Part shown: positions 26,375-42,863 of the stretch, in pieces | How the letters are laid out: every line of letters starts with the position of its first letter | How positions within the stretch are numbered: position 1 is the stretch's first letter | NCBI GenBank assembly: GCA_054601695.1 | Contig: BAAHQB010000030.1 | Coordinates: 496,001 to 560,000, forward strand | From: Amorphochlora amoebiformis | Lineage: Eukaryota > Cercozoa > Chlorarachniophyceae | Reading direction: 5' to 3' | Length of the DNA stretch: 64,000 bases | Program-made: the position numbers and the translations under genes | The notes under the pieces: model-generated | The model's input: the letters and a program-made list of their open reading frames with translations, nothing else | Databases searched by the model: none | What the model was told of the DNA's origin: nothing

Positions 26375-26820
26375 AGCTTCAGTTCAATCCGCCAACCCTC
26401 TCTCACCTGTCAATTCAGAGCGTGCCTTCTGAGAAAAAATATATTCGAATTATCGTTCTATTCCGGGGAGCGGCTGGCATTAGGGGAGTGAGGAGACCCA
26501 CCCAAAGCCGGGATCGCGCCGTTCGACTTTCTCCGAGAAGTTAAGGACTTCAAATTAAATTGTTCGGCTTAGGGGACTTCTCCTGAAATAAATTCGCGGC
26601 TTTGCCAGCCGGTGCCGGTAACGGGCGTGCGCGTCTGGGCCTTGAGGGGGGGGGGGGAGATGGTTAGGTATTTTTTCGCCGGAGGGAAAGGAAAGAAGGG
26701 GATTATTGATGGAGCGGGGGAGGGTTGGGTTTTTTTTTGAATAGGACAAGTGAAAAGGGGGAAGGTTCTGTTTATCGACGATGTTGTGTTAAAAACTTTG
26801 GGCATTTATGTGCGTATTAG
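26375..26820. promoter_or_regulatory. shared divergent promoter of NOT3/5 and DRC11
   Basis: The 446 bp between the two start codons are free of (TA)n and visibly more G+C-rich than the introns around them. They contain a run of about 13 G near 26645-26657 and several short T runs. No other open reading frame here looks coding. No TATA box at a convincing distance was recognised. A shared or bidirectional promoter is inferred from gene layout. Confidence 0.6.
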
Positions 26821-27373
26821 ATGTCGCACTCGTATTATAATGAGCAGTGGCAACATGCTATGGAGTCTCTCAACGTGCAAGTAAGTGTATATATCCATAT
26901 ATATGCATCTATTTATGTATGCATACCAATACATGCGTGATAATCAAAATATTGCATTTTTATTTTTTTTAAACATGTCATATACAGACACACACATGAA
27001 CATATACTTTATGCCTCCCAGCATCTGTGATGTAGTCCCCACCCTCCCAACTTCATCCCGATTCCCAACATCCTCCGACCCTAACACTGACGCTAACTCT
27101 GCCAGATCGAGAGCGAAAATCCTGAGTCTAAGAAAGTTTTATCGGTCAGTTATGTAGATGACGTTTATATAAAATTGTATGAATGTGTAATCATTGTCTG
27201 AATGTATAGTTGTCTGAATGTATTAATTATATGTAAGTGTGTGTGTGTGTTTGTATTCCACCTAAGGTAGTTTGTGGTCACATATATGCACACAAAGAAT
27301 ATTAATACACTGTATATTTCTATTTTGTAAATATTATATATATATATATATACATCTATCTATCTATGTGTAA

Positions 27374-27404
<31 letters not shown>

Positions 27405-27583
27405 GTATATGTATATATATATATGTATATGTATATGTATATATATATGTATAATATATGTATATATATATGTATGTATATATATATATATATATATATA
27501 GGCCGACGCTACATGGGATGATATATGGCAGCACTATTCAACGCTTTATATCCGCTATATCCAGGTTCATACATATGTATATG

Positions 27584-27655
<72 letters not shown>

Positions 27656-27725
27656 GGGTGGGCCTGATTTTTTGGAGAGGGTTAAAGTGCTTTCTTTTTT
27701 ACACGTCCTTTGTGTTGTTCTATAT

Positions 27726-27778
<53 letters not shown>

Positions 27779-27932
27779 TTATATAAATGTATTAAATTTT
27801 AAATCATATATATATATATATGTATGTGTATGTATATGTGTACATATATGTATATATTATATACCACGTACAGATCTTCCGTGAACTCGAAGGATGCTAC
27901 GATCAAATGGTCCACCCCCAAAAGCGTCAGGT

Positions 27933-27969
<37 letters not shown>

Positions 27970-28078
27970 TTATTACAAATATTCATACATATATATACAT
28001 ACATATATGTAATTATATATATATATATATGTATATAACATCTATCATATATATATATATATATGTATACAACATCTC

Positions 28079-28125
<47 letters not shown>

Positions 28126-29382
28126 GTCCAATTACAGTTATCCAGGCTATTATCTCCCTATTTCTAACCCTAACCCAACCAACGCTATCCTAACCCTAAC
28201 CCAACCCAACCCAACCCAACCAACCCCAACACTAACTTCAATGCTAACTTAAAACCCATTCAACCTGAACCCAAACCCTCATCTTAAGAACATACGCTAA
28301 ATCCAACCCTACTTTTAGAAGCCAAGCTCTCACTCACCGTTGCCCTATAACACAATCCTTACCGCGACCCTTAGATTAGCCTAATTTAAATTCATTTTAA
28401 ACCTATCTGGAACCAGAAACCTTTCTATCTCGTATCTCAGCGTAAACTTTGAAAACCTTTACCCTTACCCTAAGCCTAGCCTTCTGACTCTAACCTTTAC
28501 CTTGTAACTAACCCTAACCTTAACCTTCTAACCCTAACCCTAACCTTCGAACCCTAACCTTCTATCTCCTAACCCTAACCTTCTAATCCTAATCCTAACT
28601 TCTAACCTTCTAACCCTAACCTTGCTACCTAACCCTAACCTTCTAACCCTAACCTTAACCTTCTAACCGTAACTCTAATCCTAATCCCAACCTTCTAACC
28701 CTAACCTTCTAACCATAACCTTCTAACCCTAACCTTCTAACCCTAACCTTCTAACCCTAACCTTCTAACCCTGGCCTTCTCTAACCCTAACCTGCCCTTA
28801 ACCCTAACCTTCTAACCCTAACCTTCTAACCCTAACCTTCTAACCCTGGCCTTCTCTAAGCCTAACCTTCCCTTAACCCTAACCTTCTAACCCTAACCTT
28901 CTAACCCTAACCCTAACCTTCTAACCCTAACCTTCTAACCCTAACCTTCAAACCCTAACTTTCAAACCCTAATCTTCTAACCCTAACCTTCTAACCCTAA
29001 CCTTCTAACCCTAACCTTCTAACCCTAACCTTCTAACCCTAACCTTCTAACCCTAACCTTCTGACCCTAACCTTCTAACCCTAACCTTCTAACCCAACCT
29101 TCTAACCCTAACCTTAGGATGTGAAAGCAGCGCTTCGGTCTGTAATGGCGCGTTTATTGCTGTTGAGGTTGTACCATATATATATATATATACTGTATTA
29201 TGTGTATACATATATATATACTTACATACACATACACACACTCCCAAACGCATATATACATATATGTTGTTGCAGCCTATTCAGTACTACGATACATACA
29301 TGTGTGTATATATATACACATATATACATATATGTATATGTGTTATATAAATATATATACATATTATATATATAATATATGC

Positions 29383-29424
<42 letters not shown>

Positions 29425-29605
29425 TATATATATTATATATATATATGTAATATATATATATATATATATGCGTGTATTATATATTTAAATTATATTATAT
29501 ATATATATATATATGTATATGTATACATATGTATGTATATATGTGTGTATAGATGTGTATATATTATATGTATATATATATACATATTGGATATACATAT
29601 ATATG

Positions 29606-29684
<79 letters not shown>

Positions 29685-30348
29685 TACATATATATATATA
29701 TATTAAATATATATATACATATACATATATACATATATATATATATATTGCACATTATACATGCCCCTCAGAGAACAACTAAAGACTTTCGGTTTTGGCG
29801 GTTCTAAACTCGAGGTTTACTCCAACCCTAACCCTAACACTAACCCTAACCCTAACCCCAATCTGAACTCTAACCCTAACCCTAACCTTAAACCTAACCC
29901 TAACTTCAACTCTAAACATGACAGCACTATGTAAAAATCCGAACCATAACCCTAACACTAACCCCAACCGACGCATTACACATTTCTTTACACGCATACC
30001 ACGCACACATGCCCACAACACAACACCACAGCAACACTCAACACCCCTACAACACGATCTGCTGTTATCCCAAACAGCACTAAAGCCCCACACTGTGGGG
30101 AGGAGTCAATGGTCCTCGGACTAAAATATGCTGAATAATCTGATTCTAACCCCAACCCTAAGGGTCAAAAGAGATGTTGGTTGTTTTAGTTGTTTTAATG
30201 TGTTTTAATTTGGAAATTTCTTATTTCTTTTCTCCATTCTTTTGGATTTTTGGACCTTTTGGAAGTATTTTTGAAGATTATATATATGTGTTTACATGTA
30301 GTAATATATATATATATATATATATATGTAAATATGTATATAAACTAT

Positions 30349-30383
<35 letters not shown>

Positions 30384-30722
30384 TTATATTCATATGCACA
30401 CACACATATATATATATACATATATACACACACACACAAATATATATATATATAATATATATATACATATATAAGAAATATATGTATCATATATTAGCAC
30501 AGAGTATTGCAATATATATATATATATATATACAGTTTATATATTTTAATACTAGTAACATGTTAAAATGTATTGCAAAATTTTGCCACATCTATATATA
30601 TATATATATATATATACAAAAACATATGTTCATGTATATTTATATAACACAGTGTTGTAAAAACATGACATTTAAATGTGTAAAGTACTACATAAACATT
30701 ATTCCATTCCTCCCTCTACATA

Positions 30723-30753
<31 letters not shown>

Positions 30754-30930
30754 ATATCTAATATACATATACAAATATGTGCAGATAAATCCATATAGTA
30801 TAATAAATGTACATATGTATGTATACATATATATATATATATATATTATACATACTATATATATATATATATATATCTAAATGTATATACATACATATAT
30901 TTGTTTATACCAATACACAAATATTATATA

Positions 30931-30983
<53 letters not shown>

Positions 30984-31009
30984 ATATATGTATATATATA
31001 TTCATACAT

Positions 31010-31045
<36 letters not shown>

Positions 31046-31052
31046 GTATGAA

Positions 31053-31089
<37 letters not shown>

Positions 31090-31190
31090 CTAGTATGTAA
31101 ACCTCGATGAGATGATGCTAGATCTCAAGTTTTTACCGTCCGAACTAGAGGTATAAATATATATATGTATATTATATTATATATATATAG

Positions 31191-31228
<38 letters not shown>

Positions 31229-31478
31229 ATCTAAATATAATACACTTCTTGTACTTTATGTTTTATAAGTATACATAAATGTATTACATATCTGTATATA
31301 TATGTATATATATATATATATTATATACATTATATATTATATATATATATATTTATTCATATATATATATATATACATATATATGTATATATGTATATAT
31401 ATAGAAATCAATGTGAATGTTATATGTATATACTTACATTCCAATATGTAATTGTGTATAATTGCATATAATATAAAC

Positions 31479-31532
<54 letters not shown>

Positions 31533-31545
31533 CACACACACACAT

Positions 31546-31579
<34 letters not shown>

Positions 31580-32162
31580 CGTATATAGATATGTATATAT
31601 ATACATATGTTTATTATATACATACACACATGTATATACATAGATCCCTATCCCTCGCTATTTTGCTGAAGAAGAGAAGCCGCTAGGGCCTGAGGTTGAT
31701 ATGTGAATATATCTGTTTATTTATGCACACAACTGATTACATACACGTGTTTGTATATGCTGTAACGTATGTTATACTTATGTATATATACATACATATG
31801 GATATGAACAAAAAATATGTACGTTGCCTTCAATTTATTTGTGCATTCGAATGGATTTAATATTGGATGTGTATGCATCGTACATTTTGTTATGGATGCG
31901 CACATAACTCGTATGTTATGTACATATGTGCAAATATACATACGAACACATATATATATATATATACATTAAACATTTATAAATATATTTATATATATGT
32001 ATGACATATATATATATATATATGTATGACATATATATATATATGTATGACATATATATACATATATGTATGACATATATATATATATATATATGTATGT
32101 TTACCAATACATGTACATACATATATATATATATATGTATATATATACATATATATATATGT

Positions 32163-32217
<55 letters not shown>

Positions 32218-32239
32218 AGTAATATATATATATGTATAC

Positions 32240-32280
<41 letters not shown>

Positions 32281-32287
32281 TATACAT

Positions 32288-32321
<34 letters not shown>

Positions 32322-32799
32322 CAGGCAGAAAAGGATATGTACATCTTAAAGCGCTGCATGAAGATGCACGCACAGGTCCCACCTTGGGTTTAGGTAATTG
32401 GGATCAGATTATTCAGCATATTTTAGTCCGAGGACCGTTGACCTCCACATTGGCTGAAGTGCTGTTTGGGATCACAGTAGATCGTGCTGTTGAGGAGGGT
32501 TAGCGTTACGGACATATTAGGGCTGGTTAGGATTACGGTTGGGTAGGATTAGAGGTTAGGTTAGGGTTAGGGTTAGGTTGGGTTAGGGTTAGGGTCAGTT
32601 TAGCGGTGGTATCATTTGGAAATTATCGTATCACTCCGTTATTTATGATACACTATGGGTTGTACAAATAAGTATGATGTCTATTTTATGTGTGAGAAAG
32701 ATAGTTATACGCTTACGTTTTTTTTTTTAATGTATGTATATGTATGTGTCTACATATAAATTTCTAGACACACACATATATATATATAGATATACATTA

Positions 32800-32835
<36 letters not shown>

Positions 32836-33006
32836 GCATATATATATTATGTAATATCGTGTACACATATATTCAGACAGCACAGCCAGATGATCTCCTT
32901 CCCGACCTGAGCCGGTATATATATTATATAAACATTATATACATATGTATATATATATATATATATATATTTGTTACCCAAACTCATACATGCATACCCA
33001 TATATA

Positions 33007-33054
<48 letters not shown>

Positions 33055-33450
33055 ATATATATATATATATATGTAATATACATTTACATGTAAAAACATT
33101 CCCTCCAAAAAAAAAAAAATCGAAAAAAAAAACGCAATAGAAATTACAAAACTCAACCTCACCCAAACCCCAACCATAGCCTAATTCTAGATATATCCCT
33201 AATTCTAGATATATCCCTAATTCTAGCTCTGACCCTAACCTTTAACCCTAAGACCTCTTCTTAAGACGGAGGCAATTTGCATTATTCAGCGGAATGAGAG
33301 GGGTCGTCAGGTAGCTTCATTTTCATTCCTTTCCGAAAACGTGATATGTTTTTTTTTTTTTTGGTCAAAAGTAAGGATACGTATATATATTTTATAATAT
33401 TTTACATGTATATATGTATGTATGTAATATGTATATGTATATATGTAATA

Positions 33451-33492
<42 letters not shown>

Positions 33493-33501
33493 TATATATA
33501 C

Positions 33502-33556
<55 letters not shown>

Positions 33557-33582
33557 ATATATCACACACATATATATACATA

Positions 33583-33615
<33 letters not shown>

Positions 33616-34379
33616 GGATATATACATATATGAACACACACACACACATATGTATACATAATATATAATATACACATACATACATACACATGGACATATA
33701 CATATATGAAAACACACACACATATATATATATATAATACAATATATACATCTCCAAAAAGGGCCGTCTTCGAGCCAAGATGATGCGACAGTTTCGTCTC
33801 GACGAAAAGCGCGCAAGGTGAGGGTTAAGAGTTGTGATTTAAGCTCGGCTAGGACTAGGGTTAGATCATATTATTCAGCACGTCTTAGTCCGAGGACCAT
33901 TACTCCTCCACATGGGGCTATGGTGCTGTTCGGGATCACAGCAGATCGTGATGTTGGGGGTGGTGTGTGTTGTTGTGGTGGTGTGTTGTGGGCATGGATG
34001 CGTTTTGCGGGTAAAAAATTCTATAATACGTTTTTGCTAGGGTTAGGGTTAGAGTTAGGGACATCGTTAGGGTTGGGGTTACGTAAGGGGCTGGGGTTTC
34101 TCTTCCTCTTTTTTTGATCCAAACTAGACCACAATAGTTAAGCTTTTCACAAATCTTAACGCTAACGCTAACACTAGGGGGGAAGGAAATATGAATCATT
34201 CTAAGGCTCCATATGATGCCAAGGCATTGACAACGGCACTAGTATTGGTATGTATGAGTATATATATATGTGTGTGTATTTATATGTATATATATATTTA
34301 ATATACACTAAATATATATATATATATATGTATATATAATATACATATATATATATATATATTTATATATAGAATATAC

Positions 34380-34430
<51 letters not shown>

Positions 34431-34521
34431 GATACGAAGGCATTGACAACAGCATTAGTTTTGGTATGTATACATATATACATATATATGAATATATGTA
34501 CATATATAATATGTATATACA

Positions 34522-34568
<47 letters not shown>

Positions 34569-35129
34569 AATATAAATAAAAATATACATGTGATACGAGG
34601 CATTTGACAACAGCATTAGTTTTGGTATGTATGTATGTTGCATATATATATATATATAATATACATATATATATATATATATATATCTGTGTATATACAT
34701 ATGTGTGTGTGTGGATGTATATGTGTATGTAATATAATACGAAGATAATATATATAATATATAAAATTATATACATGAATATACACATATGCGAATCTTT
34801 ACGCAAGTACATAATATATGAACATACATATATATATATATATAAATATATATACATATATATATATATATATTATATATAAATATATATGTATATATAT
34901 ATATATATATTTATTTGTTGTCTAATATCTGCTCATACATAGTCTCCACCTGTTTTGTTTTCGTTCCTTGCAAACCAATATTAACGAATTCGATTTTCCT
35001 CTTAGGGTCATATTGACCGTACACGTGCGCGGAGGATGAGGGCTAAGGAGATGGAGTTCATTGGAATGCAGTATACCGGTTTATATATGTTCCATAGTGA
35101 TATATGTACTATATACATATACATACATC

Positions 35130-35162
<33 letters not shown>

Positions 35163-35229
35163 TATATATATATGTATGAGAATATGTATTAAGTTTGGTT
35201 ACTATTGATACCTATATATATTTATATAT

Positions 35230-35295
<66 letters not shown>

Positions 35296-35401
35296 AGGCC
35301 TCGTATCAGCCGCAGAAGAAAAATCTAAAGATTACCGATCAAAAAGGTTATATACATGCATTTACATTTATATGTGTGTATATATATATATGTATATATG
35401 C

Positions 35402-35432
<31 letters not shown>

Positions 35433-35564
35433 TGGAAAATGCCTTTGTGTTCGTGCTATATCTCTTCTCTTTCAGTGTGATATTAATATATATATATATA
35501 TATATATATATGTCAATACACACATACACCTATGTGTACATATATATTCTTTATAAATATATAT

Positions 35565-35606
<42 letters not shown>

Positions 35607-35735
35607 TTTACATATGTATATATTTAATAATTAATGCATGCATATATATACACATATATGCATGTATATGTATTTATATATATATATATATATATACACA
35701 TATATATATATATATATATATATATGAACAGTAAT

Positions 35736-35793
<58 letters not shown>

Positions 35794-36058
35794 ATGTTCA
35801 GTATGATATGAACTCATATATGTATGTACACTAACAATATATATATATATATATAAATTAAAATTCATACATAATATTTTATTAATACATACATATTATA
35901 TGTAAATATATATATATATATATGTATATATATACATATATATATATATATACATTAATATATAATACAAGGAAAAAGACTCAGCAGTTTCATGAGCGAG
36001 AGTACGGTACGCAGCTGCAGGTTTTACAAGGAAAAGGTATGTATAGATATATTTATAC

Positions 36059-36107
<49 letters not shown>

Positions 36108-36243
36108 CATTTGTATGTATTATATATACATGTATGTGTATGTATGTGTGTAATATGTGTTATGCAAATATATGGATATGTGTACAAACTAATAAATGTC
36201 TATATATTTACCAATATATATTATATATATATGTGTATACATT

Positions 36244-36302
<59 letters not shown>

Positions 36303-36395
36303 CATGTGTGTATATAAGCTCATAAATGTCCATATAAATACGCATGTACACAAATATACATATATTATACGCACATGTATATTTGTATATACATA

Positions 36396-36434
<39 letters not shown>

Positions 36435-36993
36435 TATAAATATATATATGTGTGTGTATATATTTACATGCAGTAATGGAGGCTGATGGGGCGGAAATGA
36501 AAGACCAACTGTGGGAGGAGCGTTATAACTGGTTCGTCGAGCATAAAAGGTGTTTTACAAGGGAAAATCCTCAAAAATCATCCAGAATTAATCAACCCCA
36601 AAACTATCCATTAAGTAAACGCCATCATAATCGCTCAAATTGTCTCGAAATCACCCAAAGTCAGCCTTGAATTCCTTCTTATCACGTTAATACGCCCTCT
36701 AAACCACCGTGCATTTTCTGATTTCAGGACCACAGGGTCGTACCCCAAAGACTGGTCGGCCTTTTATAGGGAAAAACACCTAAAAAACCTCAACCCTGCC
36801 CAAAGACAGGTGTTTGTAGTCCTATGTGTGAATTTGTTCTTATTTTACGTATACAGTATATTTATATTCGTATGTATGCGTATACATACACATATACATA
36901 TATATATATATATATAGTGTGTTTAAATATATATGTATATATATTGTGCGTATGTACACATACACATACACATATACTGATATATATATATAT

Positions 36994-37036
<43 letters not shown>

Positions 37037-37037
37037 C

Positions 37038-37073
<36 letters not shown>

Positions 37074-37184
37074 GTGCATGTGTATATGATATGTTTGCAG
37101 TCAGTGTGAAGATTTGTTTTTATTATTCATAATGTTCTGCGACCAGGACATGCATATCTGATGAGTGAATAATTCATTTAGTTT

Positions 37185-37226
<42 letters not shown>

Positions 37227-37322
37227 ATGTATAGAAAATATCTACGCATAAACATGTCCATCGATTTCAGTCCTAGCACCTTATCGAAGCACTTTGCAGC
37301 TTATATATATATATATACCTAC

Positions 37323-37353
<31 letters not shown>

Positions 37354-37403
37354 ACTACACATATATATATACATATATATATATGTATAATATCTATATA
37401 TAT

Positions 37404-37468
<65 letters not shown>

Positions 37469-37799
37469 ATATACGTAATACTCAATTTATATATGTATAT
37501 ATGTATATATATAAATATCTAATATTCAATTTGTAAAACTAAAAATATATATTTTATAAAATATATATATATATGTGTACAATTATATATTATATATATA
37601 TATATATATATACTTATGATTTAGATATAGATTATATATAATATATATATATATATACATTTTCATTTGTATATATATATATACTTATATGTATACTTTT
37701 AGGCATTTTTGGAGAAGATGCATAAAGATGCCAAGGCAGAGGAAAAGAAGAAAACTAGCAAGGGAAGGAGGTCAAAGGTATATATATATATATTATATA

Positions 37800-37868
<69 letters not shown>

Positions 37869-37940
37869 AGTAGCGAGGGAAAGAGATCAAAGTTTAAAAT
37901 ACACATGTATACATTATATATATATATATGAATATACATT

Positions 37941-37985
<45 letters not shown>

Positions 37986-38128
37986 CATATATGTATAAAT
38001 ATATATATATATATGTATGTATGTAGCTTTATATATATATATATATATGTATGTATTCACATACATATACATACTTAAATACATGCATATATATATATAT
38101 AATATATATATGAAAATATATATATATG

Positions 38129-38169
<41 letters not shown>

Positions 38170-38944
38170 CACATACACATACACACATACACACATACAC
38201 ATACAAACATATCCATACATTCACATATATTACATCTACGCCCCCGTAACCCAAACCCTACCCCAGATCTCCACCCGTCGTACAAAACAACAAGAAGACC
38301 CTACCAAGAAAACGAAAGCAGAAGTCTTAACCCTGAGCTAACCCAACCAAACTCCAAATCTGACCCTGACCCTGACCCTGACCCTGACCTTGACCCCGAC
38401 CCTGATCCTAACCCTGACCCTGACCCTGACCCTGACCCTGCTGTTATCCCTAACAGCACTATAGCCCCACTCTGTGGAGGAGCCAATGGTCCTCGGACTA
38501 CGACATGCTGAATAATCTGACCCTGATCCTGACCCTGACCCTGACCCTGACCCTAAATACCTAACAGTAGTCCCAATCTCCGTCTAAATCTGGATTACGT
38601 TTAGGTGAAATTAGCTGGTTCTATACCGGAGCTGATTGACCACATGCATGAGAGCGTGCAAAAGTGAGGGAAGTTTCGAGTGTGACTTGGTTTATGTTGA
38701 TTGTGTATGTGTGTGGGTGTGTATATGTGTGTGTGTGTTTTTTTCCTTTTTTGTTTTTTGGTGGTGGTGATTGTGAGGGAGAGAGAGGGGGGGAGGAAAA
38801 GGATATATATATATGTATGTATAAATATATATATATATATATTTATGTACATCTATATATGTATATATATATATATTTAAATGTAGTATATATATAATTA
38901 CACACACACACATATATATATATACATGTATACACACGCACACA

Positions 38945-39032
<88 letters not shown>

Positions 39033-39526
39033 CATATAAATATATGTATGTATATATATACATATATATATGTATATATATATATATATTTATATATATA
39101 CATTTACATTCATCAGATACAAAAAACTTTGGTGTATGCTAGACGAAACCAACAATGCAGAACAAACATTTGACTACGGTTAGGGCTAGGGTTAGGTCTA
39201 ATGTTGAGGTTACGGTCAGGCTTAAAGTATGGTACATCCAGAGTTTGCTTGAATTTTCTAGCCCCCTATCCTAACCCCCCTCTCTATCTCCTTGAAACGC
39301 TCTCTAGTTCTGGAAATGTGATAGAAACGGTTTTCTTAATATCTCTCTTAAAACCCTCTAATACTAGGGGTTGCGAGAGAAACGGTCAAGGGGATGATCT
39401 TAGATGAAATCTGTCCTAATGTTGACGCTCAGCTTCTAACGTACCAAATGTTTTTGTTCAATACATATATATATATATAACATATTTGGTGCTGTGTGTA
39501 TAATATATATAATGTACATACATTAG

Positions 39527-39577
<51 letters not shown>

Positions 39578-39632
39578 CGCGCAATATATGTGTGTAAATA
39601 AATATACATATGCACATATTTATATTCATATT

Positions 39633-39665
<33 letters not shown>

Positions 39666-39794
39666 TTTTATATATATATATATATATGGCACATACACAT
39701 GTAATCATATTTGTATCTCAGGTATTTAAAAAACATAGTTGGGTCCGTCAGCAAAAAGAAGAGTGATCCTAACCCGAATCTTAACCCGAACCTT

Positions 39795-39840
<46 letters not shown>

Positions 39841-39977
39841 CCATATCCATGTATTCACCGTACACGCACGTTATACCAACATATATACGTACATATATAC
39901 ATATATATATATATATATGTATATATATAAATGTATATGCATATATGTGTATGTATGTGTATATGTGTACGTATATA

Positions 39978-40018
<41 letters not shown>

Positions 40019-40178
40019 CATGTTGCATGCAGAGAAGAAAAGACGTCCCAAGGCGCCAAAGTCAGCGACGCGAAGCTCTCAGCCTCCAGGGCGGGCCGCA
40101 GATGGGAAAAATAAAAATTCGCAGGACGGGAAGCCCGGTGAGCACAAGGGCACCCGACCGAAGCGAAAAAGTAAGCTT

Positions 40179-40215
<37 letters not shown>

Positions 40216-40497
40216 CATATATATATATATATATATAATATACATATATATATAACATATTTTTTTAGTTTTTGTAAAAATTTTGGTGTATTTTAGGAGG
40301 TTCGGGTTCGGGTTTGGGTTTTTTTGCGATGTGGATATTTTTCTTTCTTTTTCCCCCTTATTTCATCCTTTTTTTGGGTTTTGGTGTTCACTCCTTCTTT
40401 TTCCTCTCTCTTCCTCTTTCTTTTCTGGTGTGTTTGGGTATATGTTTTTATTATGATTTGAAGTATATATTGTATATTTAAATGATATATATATATT

Positions 40498-40535
<38 letters not shown>

Positions 40536-40851
40536 AATATATATGTATGTATATATATATATATAGATATATTCGTATTCAATTCAACACTGCAGAATTC
40601 CTCTCTCCCCCCCTCCCCCCTCTCCCCCCTCTCCCCCCTCTCCCCCTCCCCCCCTCCCCCCTCTCCCCCTCCTCCCTCTCTCTCCTCGCAAATCTACCCA
40701 GTTTACATTGTCTGTCCTTTCTCTCCCGATCTCTTCTCTTCTCTCTCCTCCTGTCGCTCTCTCTCGCTATTTCTCTCGCTCTTTCTCTCGCTCTTTCTCT
40801 CGCTCTTTCTCTCGCTCTCTCCATTCTTGCTACCCTCTGTCTCAATATATA

Positions 40852-40884
<33 letters not shown>

Positions 40885-40918
40885 TATATATATATATACA
40901 TATATATGTGTATGTATG

Positions 40919-40953
<35 letters not shown>

Positions 40954-41281
40954 GTATATATTTATGTATTTATCTAATCACATAATGTATAGTAGTGTAA
41001 GTGTACATATATATATAAATATATATATATACATATATATATATTACATATATATTTTTATACGTACATAGTAAAATTAATGTTATAATATATTTGTATG
41101 TATGTGTATATATGTATATAATAGGGAGGATATATATATATATATATATATGTTTATATATATATATATATACAATAGGGAGAACGAAACTATATAAGAG
41201 GAGAAGAAAAAAGACAGATGGAGAGAAGGTTACAGTCTACCATATATATATAAATATTATATCTATGTATATTCATACTGA

Positions 41282-41324
<43 letters not shown>

Positions 41325-41391
41325 TATATACAGGCAGTGAATAAGATGCTAGGAAAGGTCCCGGAGGAAGACCTTCTTACCCAAATGGTAT

Positions 41392-41424
<33 letters not shown>

Positions 41425-41484
41425 ATAGAATATATCTTATGTATATATATATATATGTGTATTATATATATATATATATATGTA

Positions 41485-41521
<37 letters not shown>

Positions 41522-41641
41522 AATATACACGTATATATATATATATTATAATAATAATAACAATAGTAATAAAAGTAGAAACAAAAATAATTGTAATAAG
41601 AGGATCTATCAAAGATATATTTATATATGTGTGATACACAC

Positions 41642-41684
<43 letters not shown>

Positions 41685-41798
41685 ATATATTATATATATA
41701 TATATTATATGTTTTTATATTTACAACATATTATATTATATATATACCTATATATGTAATATATATATATATATATATATACATTTAAATGCATATTT

Positions 41799-41839
<41 letters not shown>

Positions 41840-41972
41840 CATATTTACATATATATATATATATATGTATAATAAAATATATCAAATGTATAATTTTATA
41901 TGTGTGGTATATATATATATATATATATATATGTAATATGTAATACATATATTCATATATATATATATATAA

Positions 41973-42019
<47 letters not shown>

Positions 42020-42744
42020 GTAATATATAATATATATATATACATATATATATATATACATACATCCATATACATACATACATACACTTCGAACTATATA
42101 TAGTATAAAATATACTCACAAATATCTCACTACAGATATCAGAGCTCGTTAAGGCCCATATTATCAAGAAGGTACTAACTCTAACCCTAACCCTAACCCT
42201 GAGGAGTCAATGGTCCTCGGACTAAGACATGCTGAACAATATGATCCTAACCCTAACCGTTCCCTAACCTTAGCCCCAGTCCTAACCCTAGCCTAACCCT
42301 AACCCTAACCCTAACCCTAACCCTACCCGTAAATTGTACCATAACGCAACAACGCCTTTCGCATCCCTTATTAACCCTAACCCTAACCTTATGACTAAAT
42401 CCTTACCCTAAATCCTAACCCTAACCCTAAATTCTAACCCTAACCCCCAAGTCCAAGCCTAACCCTAACGTTAGTAGCGTAAAATCGTAACCCTAACCCT
42501 GACCCAGAGCTAATCCTAACCCTAACCCTAGCCATAACCTTAACCTTAACCACAATGTGGAGGAGTCATGTCCTCGGACTAAGACATGCTGAATATTCTG
42601 ATGCTAACCCTAATCCTAGCCTTAACCCTAACCCTAACCCTAACCCTAATAGCTCGAGAATCCTAAGCCCTTGTCCGATTTCGTGGGGGATATTAATGTC
42701 TTAGGAAGTAAGGATAATACGATATGATATGATATGATATGAAA

Positions 42745-42784
<40 letters not shown>

Positions 42785-42830
42785 AATATATATATGTAAG
42801 AATGTAATTTTAGGTATTTGTGAATATTAC

Positions 42831-42863
<33 letters not shown>

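Larger units (their letters stand above)
42172..42652 (+). repeat. CCCTAA array filling DRC11 intron 28
   Basis: The whole 481-nt intron is CCCTAA units, degenerate between about 42340 and 42540, with two reversed partial copies of the dispersed element (about 42201-42246 and 42551-42602). The acceptor is CCCTAATAG. Confidence 0.92.

Noticed and set aside
28145-29117. Chromosome end (true telomere)
   Set aside because: The array is internal, degenerate and inside a gene with exons on both sides.
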